A stretch of DNA of 33,592 bases from Clostridium sp. UBA4108 (GTDB lineage Bacteria > Bacillota > Clostridia > Clostridiales > Clostridiaceae), in the NCBI GenBank assembly GCA_002381695.1, contig DFXM01000026.1, positions 1 through 33,592 on the forward strand, given 5' to 3'. Shown piece by piece: positions 8,012 to 14,862 of this stretch. Under the pieces are notes generated by a model. That model saw only the letters and a list, made by a program, of their open reading frames with translations, had not been told where the DNA came from and made no database searches. Position 1 is the first letter of the stretch. Every line of letters starts with the position of its first letter. The translations under genes and the position numbers were made by a program.

Positions 8012-8240
8012 AAATAAGTTACGAAGTAACTTATTTAGTGAATTGAGTCGAAGGCACAGAGAAGCACTCAACTTCGTTCATTAGTGAATTGAATTGAGCA
8101 TCAGTGAATCGTTTCTTCTTCTCAGTAATGAAGGATATTTAAAAGCTTTCTCTGGCAAAGTCAATTCTCTGTGAATGAAATGAACACTTCTCTGCGCCTG
8201 TGGCACAATTCATTGCGACCCTAGGTAGCAATTCACTAAA
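8012..8240. repeat. imperfectly palindromic repeat element, copy 1
   Basis: The element starts with a hairpin (AAATAAGTTAC, GAA, GTAACTTATTT at 8012-8036) and the motif AGTGAATTG (8037-8045). It ends with the mirror motif CAATTCACT (8229-8237). The interior contains several GTGAATTG/CAATTCA and CACAGAGAA/TTCTCTG words in both orientations. A diverged relative sits at 10540-10746. No ORF is present. The right end overlaps the last codons of lrgB and supplies its TAG stop. The size and structure resemble a non-coding miniature element, not an IS. Confidence 0.7.
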
Positions 8241-8928
8241 AAAATATATTTATAAGTATAGGTGCTACTACTACGGTAACTATACCTGCTATACCGATAG
8301 ATACACTACTCATAGCACCTTCTAACTCACCTAATTCAATTGCCTTTGTTGTTCCTAGAGCATGAGCGCTAGTGCCAATAGAGACACCAATAGATACTTT
8401 ATTTTTGATTTTAAAAAGTTTTAAAATAGTAGGACTTAATACAGCACCAAGTATTCCTGTAATAATTATTGCGGCTACAGTTATTGATGGAATTCCAGAT
8501 ATATTATTAGAAAGTTCTATTCCAATAGGTGTAGTTACAGATTTAGGTATAAGTGATAATATTAATGTTTCATCTAAATTCAAGCATTTACCAAGTAATA
8601 TTATGCAAATTATGCCTGAGATACATCCTACTATGATACCTAGTATTATAGGCAATGCATGAGATTTTAAATGTTCAATTTTTTTATATAAAGGAATAGC
8701 TAAAACCACAGTAGCTGGGGTCAAGAAGAATCCAATAATATTTCCACCAATATTGTAGTTATCAAGGGGAATATTGAAACCTAATAATAAGAACACAATT
8801 ATAGATATAGATATAAGTAAAGGATTAAGAAAAGAAATTTTAGTTTTTTTGTTTATATATACTCCTAAAATGTAAGCTAATAAAGACAAAAGTATACCAA
8901 ATATAGGAGATTGTAATAGTTTGTCCAT
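8236..8928 (-). CDS. lrgB: LrgB/CidB-family membrane protein
   Basis: A 230-aa polytopic membrane protein with about 6-7 hydrophobic segments. Family motifs include SLIPKSVTTPIGIELS and GTSAHALGTTKAIELGELEGAMSS near the C-terminus. LrgB works with the holin-like LrgA in control of murein hydrolase activity, cell death or export of small metabolites such as pyruvate, depending on species. The start ATG follows GAGGTG and lies 17 bases after lrgA. The stop codon TAG lies inside the terminal sequence of the repeat element at 8012-8240, so the native C-terminus may have been slightly altered by insertion. Confidence 0.92.
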   Translation of the reverse strand: MDKLLQSPIFGILLSLLAYILGVYINKKTKISFLNPLLISISIIVFLLLGFNIPLDNYNIGGNIIGFFLTPATVVLAIPLYKKIEHLKSHALPIILGIIVGCISGIICIILLGKCLNLDETLILSLIPKSVTTPIGIELSNNISGIPSITVAAIIITGILGAVLSPTILKLFKIKNKVSIGVSIGTSAHALGTTKAIELGELEGAMSSVSIGIAGIVTVVVAPILINIFF

Positions 8929-8945
8929 TTTTCACCTCATGTTTA

Positions 8946-9305
8946 TTATTTATCTTTTTTTGATAGGATTTTAATTGATAGTTCTATAGTTAAAGCTGTA
9001 GTTATCAATACCACTAAAGTAGAGATAACTATAATAAATATTATTTTAAAGGTATTTCCCTTTAGGAGACTGAAAGCTGAGATAATCCCAACCCCTGCTG
9101 GTAAAAAGAAAAAAGCTAAATTATCCAGAAAGAAATTTGATACTAGCTCAATTTGTTCTAATCTAATTATTTTAGTTAGTAAAAGTGCTAATAAAAATAG
9201 CATTCCAATTACACTTCCAGGCAAAGATAGAGAAAAAACTTTACTTATAAATTCTCCTATGAAGGTAATTATCAAAATTAGGGCGAATTCTTTAAATATT
9301 TTCAT
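8946..9305 (-). CDS. lrgA: LrgA/CidA-family holin-like protein
   Basis: A 119-aa protein with four hydrophobic segments and the family motifs SLPGSVIGMLFLLALL and FFLPAGVGIIS. It is the first gene of a two-gene lrgAB operon (minus strand). No LytTR-type regulator (LytSR) is next to it. SD-like AAAGGAA precedes the ATG. Confidence 0.92.
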   Translation of the reverse strand: MKIFKEFALILIITFIGEFISKVFSLSLPGSVIGMLFLLALLLTKIIRLEQIELVSNFFLDNLAFFFLPAGVGIISAFSLLKGNTFKIIFIIVISTLVVLITTALTIELSIKILSKKDK

Positions 9306-9542
9306 AAAAATTGTTATTCCTTTCGTTTCTTTTAAGACATAAAAATCAATGTAAGAAATTAATACTTAAGATGTATATGAAAATTATAAATAGAATATTT
9401 TTTATATACTACATGTATTATATTTAATAAAATAGTCAATTTTTACATATATAGGTGTTTAGTAATGAGTATAACATACATATTATAAATCTAAAAAAAT
9501 ATTTTGAAAAGGTAATATATAGGTGAATATTTATAAGAGATG

Positions 9543-9571
9543 TTGACAATAATATTAATGATAAATTAAAT
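9543..9571 (+). promoter_or_regulatory. candidate promoter of an orphan leader/small RNA
   Basis: TTGACA (9543-9548) is a perfect -35. Seventeen bases later TTAAAT (9566-9571) is a modest -10 match. Transcription would start near 9578 and run into the structured region and terminator at 9593-9703. Confidence 0.45.
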
Positions 9572-9577
9572 CAATAA

Positions 9578-9705
9578 TATAAACCCTTAAATGCAATGTG
9601 TTTCGTAGCAATGTATTTTACTAAGATTAAGGAAATGATTATAGCCACACATTGCTTTCCCCCCATAAAAAAATGAACATCTTTCTAAGATGTTCATTTT
9701 TTTAC
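9578..9705 (+). ncRNA. candidate structured small RNA or cis-acting leader
   Basis: The stretch contains two copies of GCAATGT (9593-9599 and 9608-9614) and one complement. ACACATTGC (9647-9655) can pair with GCAATGTGT (9593-9601), or ACATTGCT (9649-9656) with AGCAATGT (9607-9614); the two pairings exclude each other. A C-run (9659-9664) and a strong intrinsic terminator (9667-9703) follow, then the trmN gene. No riboswitch class known to me matches. It could be an attenuator for trmN or an independent sRNA. Confidence 0.4.
9667..9703 (+). terminator. intrinsic terminator upstream of trmN
   Basis: A 17-bp perfect stem (9667-9683 with 9687-9703) starts with seven A and ends with seven T, with a 3-base loop. 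It lies about 90 bases before the trmN start and ends the candidate RNA above. It could also act on the minus strand for transcription entering from trmN. Confidence 0.85.
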
Positions 9706-9791
9706 TTAATAAAGGTATGAGTTTAATATATAATGTATTATGTAGTTTTATTTTAGTGAACTTAGGAGCGATGATAAGAAAGGAAGGCATC

Positions 9792-10541
9792 ATGAGTATA
9801 TTAAGAGATGATGAAACATTAGACAATTTACAATTAAAAGGGATACATATAATTCAGAAAAAGGATGGTTTTAGATTTGGGGTTGATGCAGTATTATTAG
9901 CCAACTTTGCTAAAGTAAAAAAAAATAGTACAGTAATTGATTTATGCAGTGGGACAGGTATAGTACCATTTATAATAGCAGGAAAGAGCAATGCAAAAAG
10001 TATAGTTGGAATAGAAATACAAGAAGAATTTGTAGATATGGCTAACAGAACAGCTAAATATAATAACTTAAAAGACAAAGTAAGTTTTAGACATGAGGAT
10101 TTAAAAAATACTCTCGCCCTAAAAAAGCTAGAAAGAGCGGATGTAGTAACAGTAAATCCCCCATATAAGCTATGTAAATCAGGAATAGTGAATAGAGACG
10201 ATAAAAATGCAATAGCTAGGCATGAGATATGCTGTAATCTAGAAGATGTTATAATAGCAGCTAGAATAGTGCTAAAGGATAATGGAAGATTATTCATGGT
10301 TCATAGACCAGAAAGAATTGTAGATATATTAACTTTGATGAGAAAATATAAAATAGAGCCTAAAAGAATAAGATTTATACATCCAAAGCCAGGAAAATCA
10401 CCAAACATAGTTTTAGTGGAAGGACAAAGAGATGGAGGAGCATTCCTAAAAATAGAGGATCCTCTATATATACATTTAGATGATGAAAGTTATTCAGAAG
10501 AACTCAGAGAAATATATGACTCTAAAGAATTAATATTATAA
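9792..10541 (+). CDS. trmN: tRNA1(Val) (adenine37-N6)-methyltransferase homologue
   Basis: A 249-aa Rossmann-fold SAM methyltransferase. It has motif I VIDLCSGTGIVPF, the acidic IEIQEEFVDMANR, and the catalytic NPPY motif (VTVNPPYKLC) of N6-adenine methyltransferases. The DGFRFGVDAVLLANF opening is typical of the YfiC/YabB (TrmN6) family. Start at 9792 is chosen because AAGGAAGG precedes it and the protein then begins where family members do; a longer reading frame from 9690 would begin inside the upstream terminator. In Bacillus the orthologue yabB lies next to yabC (rsmI), as here. Confidence 0.88.
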   Translation: MSILRDDETLDNLQLKGIHIIQKKDGFRFGVDAVLLANFAKVKKNSTVIDLCSGTGIVPFIIAGKSNAKSIVGIEIQEEFVDMANRTAKYNNLKDKVSFRHEDLKNTLALKKLERADVVTVNPPYKLCKSGIVNRDDKNAIARHEICCNLEDVIIAARIVLKDNGRLFMVHRPERIVDILTLMRKYKIEPKRIRFIHPKPGKSPNIVLVEGQRDGGAFLKIEDPLYIHLDDESYSEELREIYDSKELIL

Positions 10542-10746
10542 ATAAAATGTGAAGCATTTTATTTAGTGAATTGCACCAAAGGTGCAGAGAATTGCTCACG
10601 TTGTTCGCAGAGAGTTAATCACTACCTTCGGAAAGAGAACTTTGATTAGGAAAAAACTTTCTCTCTAACGAAGTCACCCCTCTGAGCTAAAGGCGCACTT
10701 CACTGGCGAAGCCAATTCACTAAATAAGTTACTTTGCATTTTATTT
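10540..10746. repeat. imperfectly palindromic repeat element, copy 2
   Basis: A 207-base intergenic element. The outer arms AAATAAAATG (10540-10549) and CATTTTATTT (10737-10746) are perfect inverted repeats. The left arm can also fold locally with CATTTTATTT at 10555-10564. The inner motif AGTGAATTG (10565-10573) mirrors CAATTCACT (10713-10721). The right end additionally contains AAATAAGTTAC (10722-10732), the arm sequence of copy 1, so it looks like a hybrid. The interior shares words with copy 1 (GTGCAGAGAATTGCTCA-like, ACTTTCTCT). It begins on the trmN stop codon and ends directly against the rsmI ribosome site. Confidence 0.7.
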
Positions 10747-10764
10747 AAAAGGAGATGAATACAA

Positions 10765-11607
10765 ATGAGTGGAAAATTATATATAGTACCTACACCTATA
10801 GGGAACTTAAAAGATATAACTTTAAGAGCTTTAGAAGTATTAAAGAAAGTAGATTTGATAGGATGTGAAGATACCAGACAAAGTTTAAAATTACTTAATC
10901 ATTTTGGTATTAAAAAATCTCTTATAAGTTATCATAAACATAATGAGAATGGAAGAAGTAATGATATAATAAAATCACTTATTGAAGGGAAAAAAGTTGC
11001 GATAATAAGTGATGCTGGGACTCCAGGGGTATCGGATCCGGGAGCAATTATTATTAAAAAATGTATTGAAGAAAATATAGAAATAGAGGTGTTACCAGGA
11101 GCTACGGCGTTTACTACGGCATTAGTATATTCGGGATTAGATACAGATAAATTCACTTTCATGGGCTTTTTGCCAAGAGACAATAAGAGTAGAAGAGAAG
11201 TGTGTGAAAGCCTAGTTAATAGAGAGGAAACTATAATATTATATGAGGCTCCTCACAGAATATTGGCAACTTTAGAATTTTTATTAGATACTTTTGGGAA
11301 TAGAAAAGTAGCTATTTGTAGAGAATTAACTAAATTATATGAAGACATAATAAGAAATAATTTAGATGAATGTATTAAACACTTCAATGAAAATTCTCCA
11401 AGAGGAGAATTTGTTATTGTTATGGAAGGAAAAAATCCAGAGGAAATATTAACAGAAAAAAGAAGTCAATGGGAACATATGACTATAGAAGAGCATATAA
11501 AATTTTATATGAAAAGTGGAATTAGTAAAAAGGAATCTATAAAAGCAGTAGCAAAAGAAAGAAATATGCCTAAATCAGATGTCTATAAATACTCACTAGA
11601 TATATAA
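10765..11607 (+). CDS. rsmI: 16S rRNA (cytidine1402-2'-O)-methyltransferase
   Basis: A 280-aa RsmI/YraL-family enzyme. It has the opening LYIVPTPIGNLKDITLRAL, the CEDTRQSLKLL segment, the SAM-binding SDAGTPGVSDPG motif and EVLPGATAFTTALVYSGL. It 2'-O-methylates C1402 of 16S rRNA in the decoding centre with RsmH as the N4 partner. The start has AAGGAG upstream. The final helix-turn region (KESIKAVAKERNMPKSDVYK) is the usual C-terminal DNA/RNA-binding-like extension. It lies after trmN, separated only by the repeat element. Confidence 0.95.
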   Translation: MSGKLYIVPTPIGNLKDITLRALEVLKKVDLIGCEDTRQSLKLLNHFGIKKSLISYHKHNENGRSNDIIKSLIEGKKVAIISDAGTPGVSDPGAIIIKKCIEENIEIEVLPGATAFTTALVYSGLDTDKFTFMGFLPRDNKSRREVCESLVNREETIILYEAPHRILATLEFLLDTFGNRKVAICRELTKLYEDIIRNNLDECIKHFNENSPRGEFVIVMEGKNPEEILTEKRSQWEHMTIEEHIKFYMKSGISKKESIKAVAKERNMPKSDVYKYSLDI

Positions 11608-11791
11608 AAATTAATTAATAACATAATAATAAGAAATTTATATAATAGCACTAAAAGAATTAATATAAAAAAATGGAATAAACTACAAAAGATAAAAAGG
11701 AATTATATGGGTAAATGTAGAATATATTATAGATAAATTGGGAAAAATTCTTAAAATTAAATTCTTAATCTCTAAAATTTCATCAAAAACC

Positions 11792-11821
11792 TTGAGATTA
11801 GAAATAATATGATGTTATAAT
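11792..11821 (+). promoter_or_regulatory. sigma-A-type promoter of the NlpC/P60 gene
   Basis: TTGAGA (11792-11797), an 18-base spacer and a perfect TATAAT (11816-11821), 38 bases before the TTG start. The -35 overlaps the right half of an inverted repeat (TAATCTC at 11766-11772 with GAGATTA at 11794-11800), which could bind a regulator. Confidence 0.6.
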
Positions 11822-11859
11822 TGTATTTGTAATTAAACTTAAGAGGGGGAGGGATTTTC

Positions 11860-13017
11860 TTGAATAAAAAATCGATATCGTTAGCTTTAGCTGTAACGCT
11901 TGCAACAACAGGTATTGGAACAACAGTTTTTGCAGATCCATATTCGAGTAAACAAGAATATGAACAAAAGCTTCAGGAGAGCAAAAATAGCTATAAGAGT
12001 GCTCAGGAAAAAGTTGACGAAATTGAAGCTGCTATACAAAAAGTTAATGCTGAAATGATGGACATCCATATAGATATAGAAGACACAAATAAAAAAATTC
12101 AAGATACTCAAAATAAAATAAAGCAAAGTGAAAAAAAAGTACAAGACACTCAAAACTCTATCGTAGAGGAAGAAGGTTTATTCAACAAAAGAATGAGAAC
12201 TATGTATATGAATGGTATGGATAGTTATATTGAAATTCTTTTAGATTCAAATGGATTTTCAGATTTTATTTCTAGACTAGATAATGTTACTAGAATTATA
12301 AGTTATGACAAGGAAGTTATGACAAGCCTAACTGACAAGAAGGTAGCGTTACAACAAGAAAAAACTGATCTAGAAGGCCAAAAAAATAATCTAGAGGCAC
12401 TTCAACAAGGAAATCAACAAAAATTAGCAAAGCTTGAAGAGAAGAAGGTTGAACATGACAAAGCTATAACTGTAGCTAAAGATAATATAGGTGTATTTGA
12501 AGCTGCAATGAAAGAGAATGAAGCGCAGTTAAAACAAACTATGGATCAAATAAATTCTATGCAAAGCTCAAATAATAGCAAACCTGACAAACCTAGCAGA
12601 CCAAATAGAGGCGATGAGGATGAGAGCAATGATAGTAGTACTCCAACAGTACCATCGAATGTATCAGGAGTTGCTATAGTTCAATATGCAAAAGAATTTT
12701 TAGGCGTTCCATATCAATGGGGCGGTAATGGACCAAGTACCTTCGATTGTTCAGGATTTACTAAATATGTGTACAAGGCTTTTGGTGTAGGAATATCAAG
12801 AACAGCTAATTCACAAATGGGTGGTGGAACTTATGTTCCTAGAAATCAGCTTCAGCCAGGAGATTTAGTGTTTTTTGGAAGTGGTGGTTATGCTACTCAC
12901 GTTGGAATATATGTTGGGAACAACAGTTATATCCATGCACCACAAGATAATGAAGTTGTTAAAATATCTCCACTTACTAGAGGCGACTACCTAACGGCAA
13001 AGAGACATGTAGATTAA
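11860..13017 (+). CDS. secreted NlpC/P60 peptidoglycan endopeptidase with coiled-coil N-terminus
   Basis: A 385-aa protein. Residues 1-25 form a signal peptide ending in FADP. Residues about 30-230 are a long coiled coil (PcsB/CwlO type), then a Pro/Asp/Ser linker. The C-terminal NlpC/P60 domain (about 265-385) has the catalytic Cys in FDCSGFTKYVY, the first His in ATHVGIYVG and the third residue in YIHAPQ. Such enzymes cut stem peptides of peptidoglycan, and the coiled coil usually controls activity through FtsEX-like partners. The start is TTG after GAGGGGGAGGG. It is monocistronic, between a promoter and a terminator. Confidence 0.93.
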   Translation: MNKKSISLALAVTLATTGIGTTVFADPYSSKQEYEQKLQESKNSYKSAQEKVDEIEAAIQKVNAEMMDIHIDIEDTNKKIQDTQNKIKQSEKKVQDTQNSIVEEEGLFNKRMRTMYMNGMDSYIEILLDSNGFSDFISRLDNVTRIISYDKEVMTSLTDKKVALQQEKTDLEGQKNNLEALQQGNQQKLAKLEEKKVEHDKAITVAKDNIGVFEAAMKENEAQLKQTMDQINSMQSSNNSKPDKPSRPNRGDEDESNDSSTPTVPSNVSGVAIVQYAKEFLGVPYQWGGNGPSTFDCSGFTKYVYKAFGVGISRTANSQMGGGTYVPRNQLQPGDLVFFGSGGYATHVGIYVGNNSYIHAPQDNEVVKISPLTRGDYLTAKRHVD

Positions 13018-13030
13018 TATTGTTATTTAT

Positions 13031-13066
13031 AATAAAACCAGTAGAGTATTCGCTGGTTTTATTCTT
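13031..13066 (+). terminator. terminator of the NlpC/P60 gene
   Basis: AATAAAACCAG (13031-13041) pairs with CTGGTTTTATT (13053-13063) around an 11-base loop. Confidence 0.8.
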
Positions 13067-13101
13067 ATTAATAATAAAATTTCTAAATATTATTTATTCA
13101 A

Positions 13102-13130
13102 TTAACGTATCTATACTATATATACGTTAA
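13102..13130. repeat. 9-bp inverted repeat between two terminators
   Basis: TTAACGTAT (13102-13110) mirrors ATACGTTAA (13122-13130) around 11 bases. It lies between the NlpC/P60 terminator and the abrB terminator. No function is evident. Confidence 0.4.
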
Positions 13131-13132
13131 AA

Positions 13133-13168
13133 AGATAAAATCGCCACTACAATATGGCGATTTTATCT
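13133..13168 (-). terminator. terminator of abrB
   Basis: A 14-bp perfect stem (13133-13146 with 13155-13168) with an 8-base loop, just past the abrB stop. On the minus strand it is followed by TTTTTAACG. Confidence 0.8.
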
Positions 13169-13185
13169 AGAACTTTTTAAAAAAA

Positions 13186-13428
13186 TTATTCAGTTCTTAA
13201 AGAATTTAAACATTCTCTACAAATGTTTTTAGATTTATAATTAACTACGTCACGAGCATCTCCACAGAATATGCATGCTGGTTCATATTTTTTTAATATT
13301 ATCTGATCACCATCCACATATATTTCTAAAGCATCTTTCTCACCGATATTTAAAGTTCTTCTTAGCTCTACAGGAATAACTATCCTTCCTAATTCGTCGA
13401 CTTTTCTTACTACACCAGTTGATTTCAT
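13186..13428 (-). CDS. abrB: AbrB-family transition-state regulator
   Basis: An 80-aa protein. Residues 1-50 are the swapped-hairpin AbrB DNA-binding domain (MKSTGVVRKVDELGRIVIPVELRRTL and DALEIYVDGDQIILKKYEP, with the conserved Arg residues). The C-terminal part has two CxxC pairs (CIFC and CREC), as in Bacillus AbrB/Abh-like clostridial homologues. AbrB represses post-exponential genes and is itself repressed by Spo0A in Bacillus. SD AAGGGGGAATTTT precedes the ATG. The gene's place downstream of rsmI is as in Bacillus, though here it is on the opposite strand to the operon. Confidence 0.95.
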   Translation of the reverse strand: MKSTGVVRKVDELGRIVIPVELRRTLNIGEKDALEIYVDGDQIILKKYEPACIFCGDARDVVNYKSKNICRECLNSLRTE

Positions 13429-13545
13429 TTTAAAATTCCCCCTTGTGATAACTATGATTTTAATATTTTTAAAGTATTTAGTAAATAATATAAAAAAGAT
13501 TTACTATTTATTCATATTTACTATTTAATTACATATTATACATAT

Positions 13546-13574
13546 AATATAATGCATATTAAAACAAATGTCAA
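13546..13574 (-). promoter_or_regulatory. sigma-A-type promoter of abrB
   Basis: On the minus strand, TTGACA (plus-strand 13569-13574) and TATATT (plus-strand 13546-13551) are separated by 17 bases, about 120 bases upstream of the abrB start. Confidence 0.65.
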
Positions 13575-13579
13575 TAAGT

Positions 13580-13588
13580 TTTGTAGAA
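13580..13588. promoter_or_regulatory. candidate Spo0A box upstream of abrB
   Basis: TTTGTAGAA differs by one base from the Spo0A-box consensus (TTTGTCGAA) and sits just upstream of the abrB -35. Repression of abrB by Spo0A is established in Bacillus; here it is inferred from position and similarity only. Confidence 0.35.
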
Positions 13589-13874
13589 AATATACAGTTT
13601 TTTACACTAAAAGCTATAACTCTTTAATTTATTCATAGTAAAATGAAAACCATGATAGATTTAATAAAACTATATATATTTATAAGTTATAATTCTATGG
13701 TAAAAAAATAAATATAACCTAATAATTAACTATTTTAACACAAAAAGTGGTTTTAGCAAATATTTTTTCGGTAAATTACACATTAAATCAACAAAAATCA
13801 ACAAAAAATAAAAATAAAACAGCATATTACTCCAAGAAATTTCATAATATTATAATTTTTTATTTATATATAAA

Positions 13875-14020
13875 TGTGGATAATGTTGATAACTTTTTAT
13901 AACAAATTATAAAGTGAAGAAGTATAAGGTATGTAGGAGATTTTTATCATTAAAATAATCAACAAGTTATGTTAATAACTATATTTAAAAGGCAAATACA
14001 AATGTGTATAATGTTAATAA
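13875..14020. promoter_or_regulatory. DnaA-box cluster A
   Basis: TGTGGATAA (13875-13883, a perfect DnaA box on the reverse strand) is directly followed by TGTTGATAA (13884-13892). Degenerate boxes TAATCAACA (13956-13964) and TGTTAATAA (13970-13978) come next. A diverged copy of the first pair, TGTGTATAA-TGTTAATAA, lies at 14003-14020 and is followed by the same ACTTTT... sequence. The 13429-14163 gap otherwise holds the abrB promoter and AT-rich DNA with no ORF. Confidence 0.55.
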
Positions 14021-14163
14021 CTTTTAGATTAAGCAAATAAATAAAAATTAAAATAAAAAATTTTCAATAATATTTAATTATTGAAAATATTTTAATAGTA
14101 AATCAATCCATTATATCTTATAATATGAAATATAAAATAAATTATACAAAGAGAGGGTTAAAT

Positions 14164-14784
14164 ATGGAAAAAGACAATAAGAATAGTAATGTTGATAATA
14201 TATTAAATAGAGTAAGTGAAATAGTAAATGAAATTTCAGGGAAAAGCATAATAGCATATGATGAGCTTCCTCAGTATGATTTGTTTTTATCCCAAGTTAA
14301 AGACTATTTAAATGATAAATTTGAACATGATAATTTTACTAATAATATACTTCAAAATTATATAAAAAGTGAAGTGTTATCAAAACCAGAGGATGGTAAG
14401 AAGAGAGGATATACTAAATTACATTTAGCGCAACTAGCACTTCTTGGATATATGAGACCAATACTTACCACCGATGAGATTAAAAAAATCTTTAGATTGG
14501 CATTTAATGATATTAACAATAGGGCAGATGACATATTATCATGGGAAGATACTTACAAATTATTTTGTCATTTACAAAAACAAAGTTTAACCATGAATTT
14601 TATAGATAGTGAAACTTTTAAGGATGAAAGTATCTTAAAATATTTTGATAGTTATGAGTTTAATGATGAAGAGCAAGAAAGAATAGTAATTTTCTTAGTA
14701 GTTATGAGTTTAGTAGCTCATGCTAGTAGTATTAAAAAATTAGCAACTACTATTGTGAAAGAGTTTGGCGATAAATACAATTAA
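14164..14784 (+). CDS. DUF1836 domain protein, putative regulator
   Basis: A 206-aa protein containing the DUF1836 core: LPQYDLFLSQVKDYLND, then TNNILQNYIKSEVL, KKRGYTKLHLAQLALLGYMRPIL. This resembles a MerR/helix-turn-helix type fold, and the family is usually listed as of unknown function with likely DNA binding. Start at 14164 is chosen because GAGAGGG lies 7 bases upstream; an earlier ATG at 14125 has no ribosome site. The C-terminus is hydrophobic-alpha (RIVIFLVVMSLVAHASSIKK). No partner is evident. The upstream region holds DnaA boxes. Confidence 0.75.
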   Translation: MEKDNKNSNVDNILNRVSEIVNEISGKSIIAYDELPQYDLFLSQVKDYLNDKFEHDNFTNNILQNYIKSEVLSKPEDGKKRGYTKLHLAQLALLGYMRPILTTDEIKKIFRLAFNDINNRADDILSWEDTYKLFCHLQKQSLTMNFIDSETFKDESILKYFDSYEFNDEEQERIVIFLVVMSLVAHASSIKKLATTIVKEFGDKYN

Positions 14785-14812
14785 ACATTATAATTAATAA
14801 AGGATAAAAACA

Positions 14813-14856
14813 ATCTCCTTATGAAAGAATAAAAATATAAATTTTTATGAGGAGAT
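14813..14856 (+). promoter_or_regulatory. hairpin sequestering the ribosome site of the yhaM-like gene
   Basis: ATCTCCTTAT (14813-14822) pairs with ATGAGGAGAT (14847-14856), with one G-U pair and a 24-base loop. The right arm contains GGAG (14851-14854), the best-spaced ribosome site for the ATG at 14863. Folding would reduce translation. Confidence 0.45.
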
Positions 14857-14862
14857 GAGGTT

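Noticed and set aside
8012..8240. CRISPR array
   Set aside because: No regularly spaced direct repeats; the structure is palindromic with variable interior.
9690..9791. Longer N-terminus for trmN (34 extra codons)
   Set aside because: It would begin inside the intrinsic terminator stem and has no ribosome site; family members start near MSILRDDETL.
9587..9826. 79-aa minus-strand ORF opposite the trmN leader
   Set aside because: It runs through the terminator stem and has no ribosome site or recognisable domain.
11887..12153. Antisense ORFs inside the NlpC/P60 gene and similar shadows elsewhere (for example 10932-11183, 27346-27771, 29588-29839)
   Set aside because: They lie opposite well-supported genes and show low-complexity or composition-driven sequence without ribosome sites.
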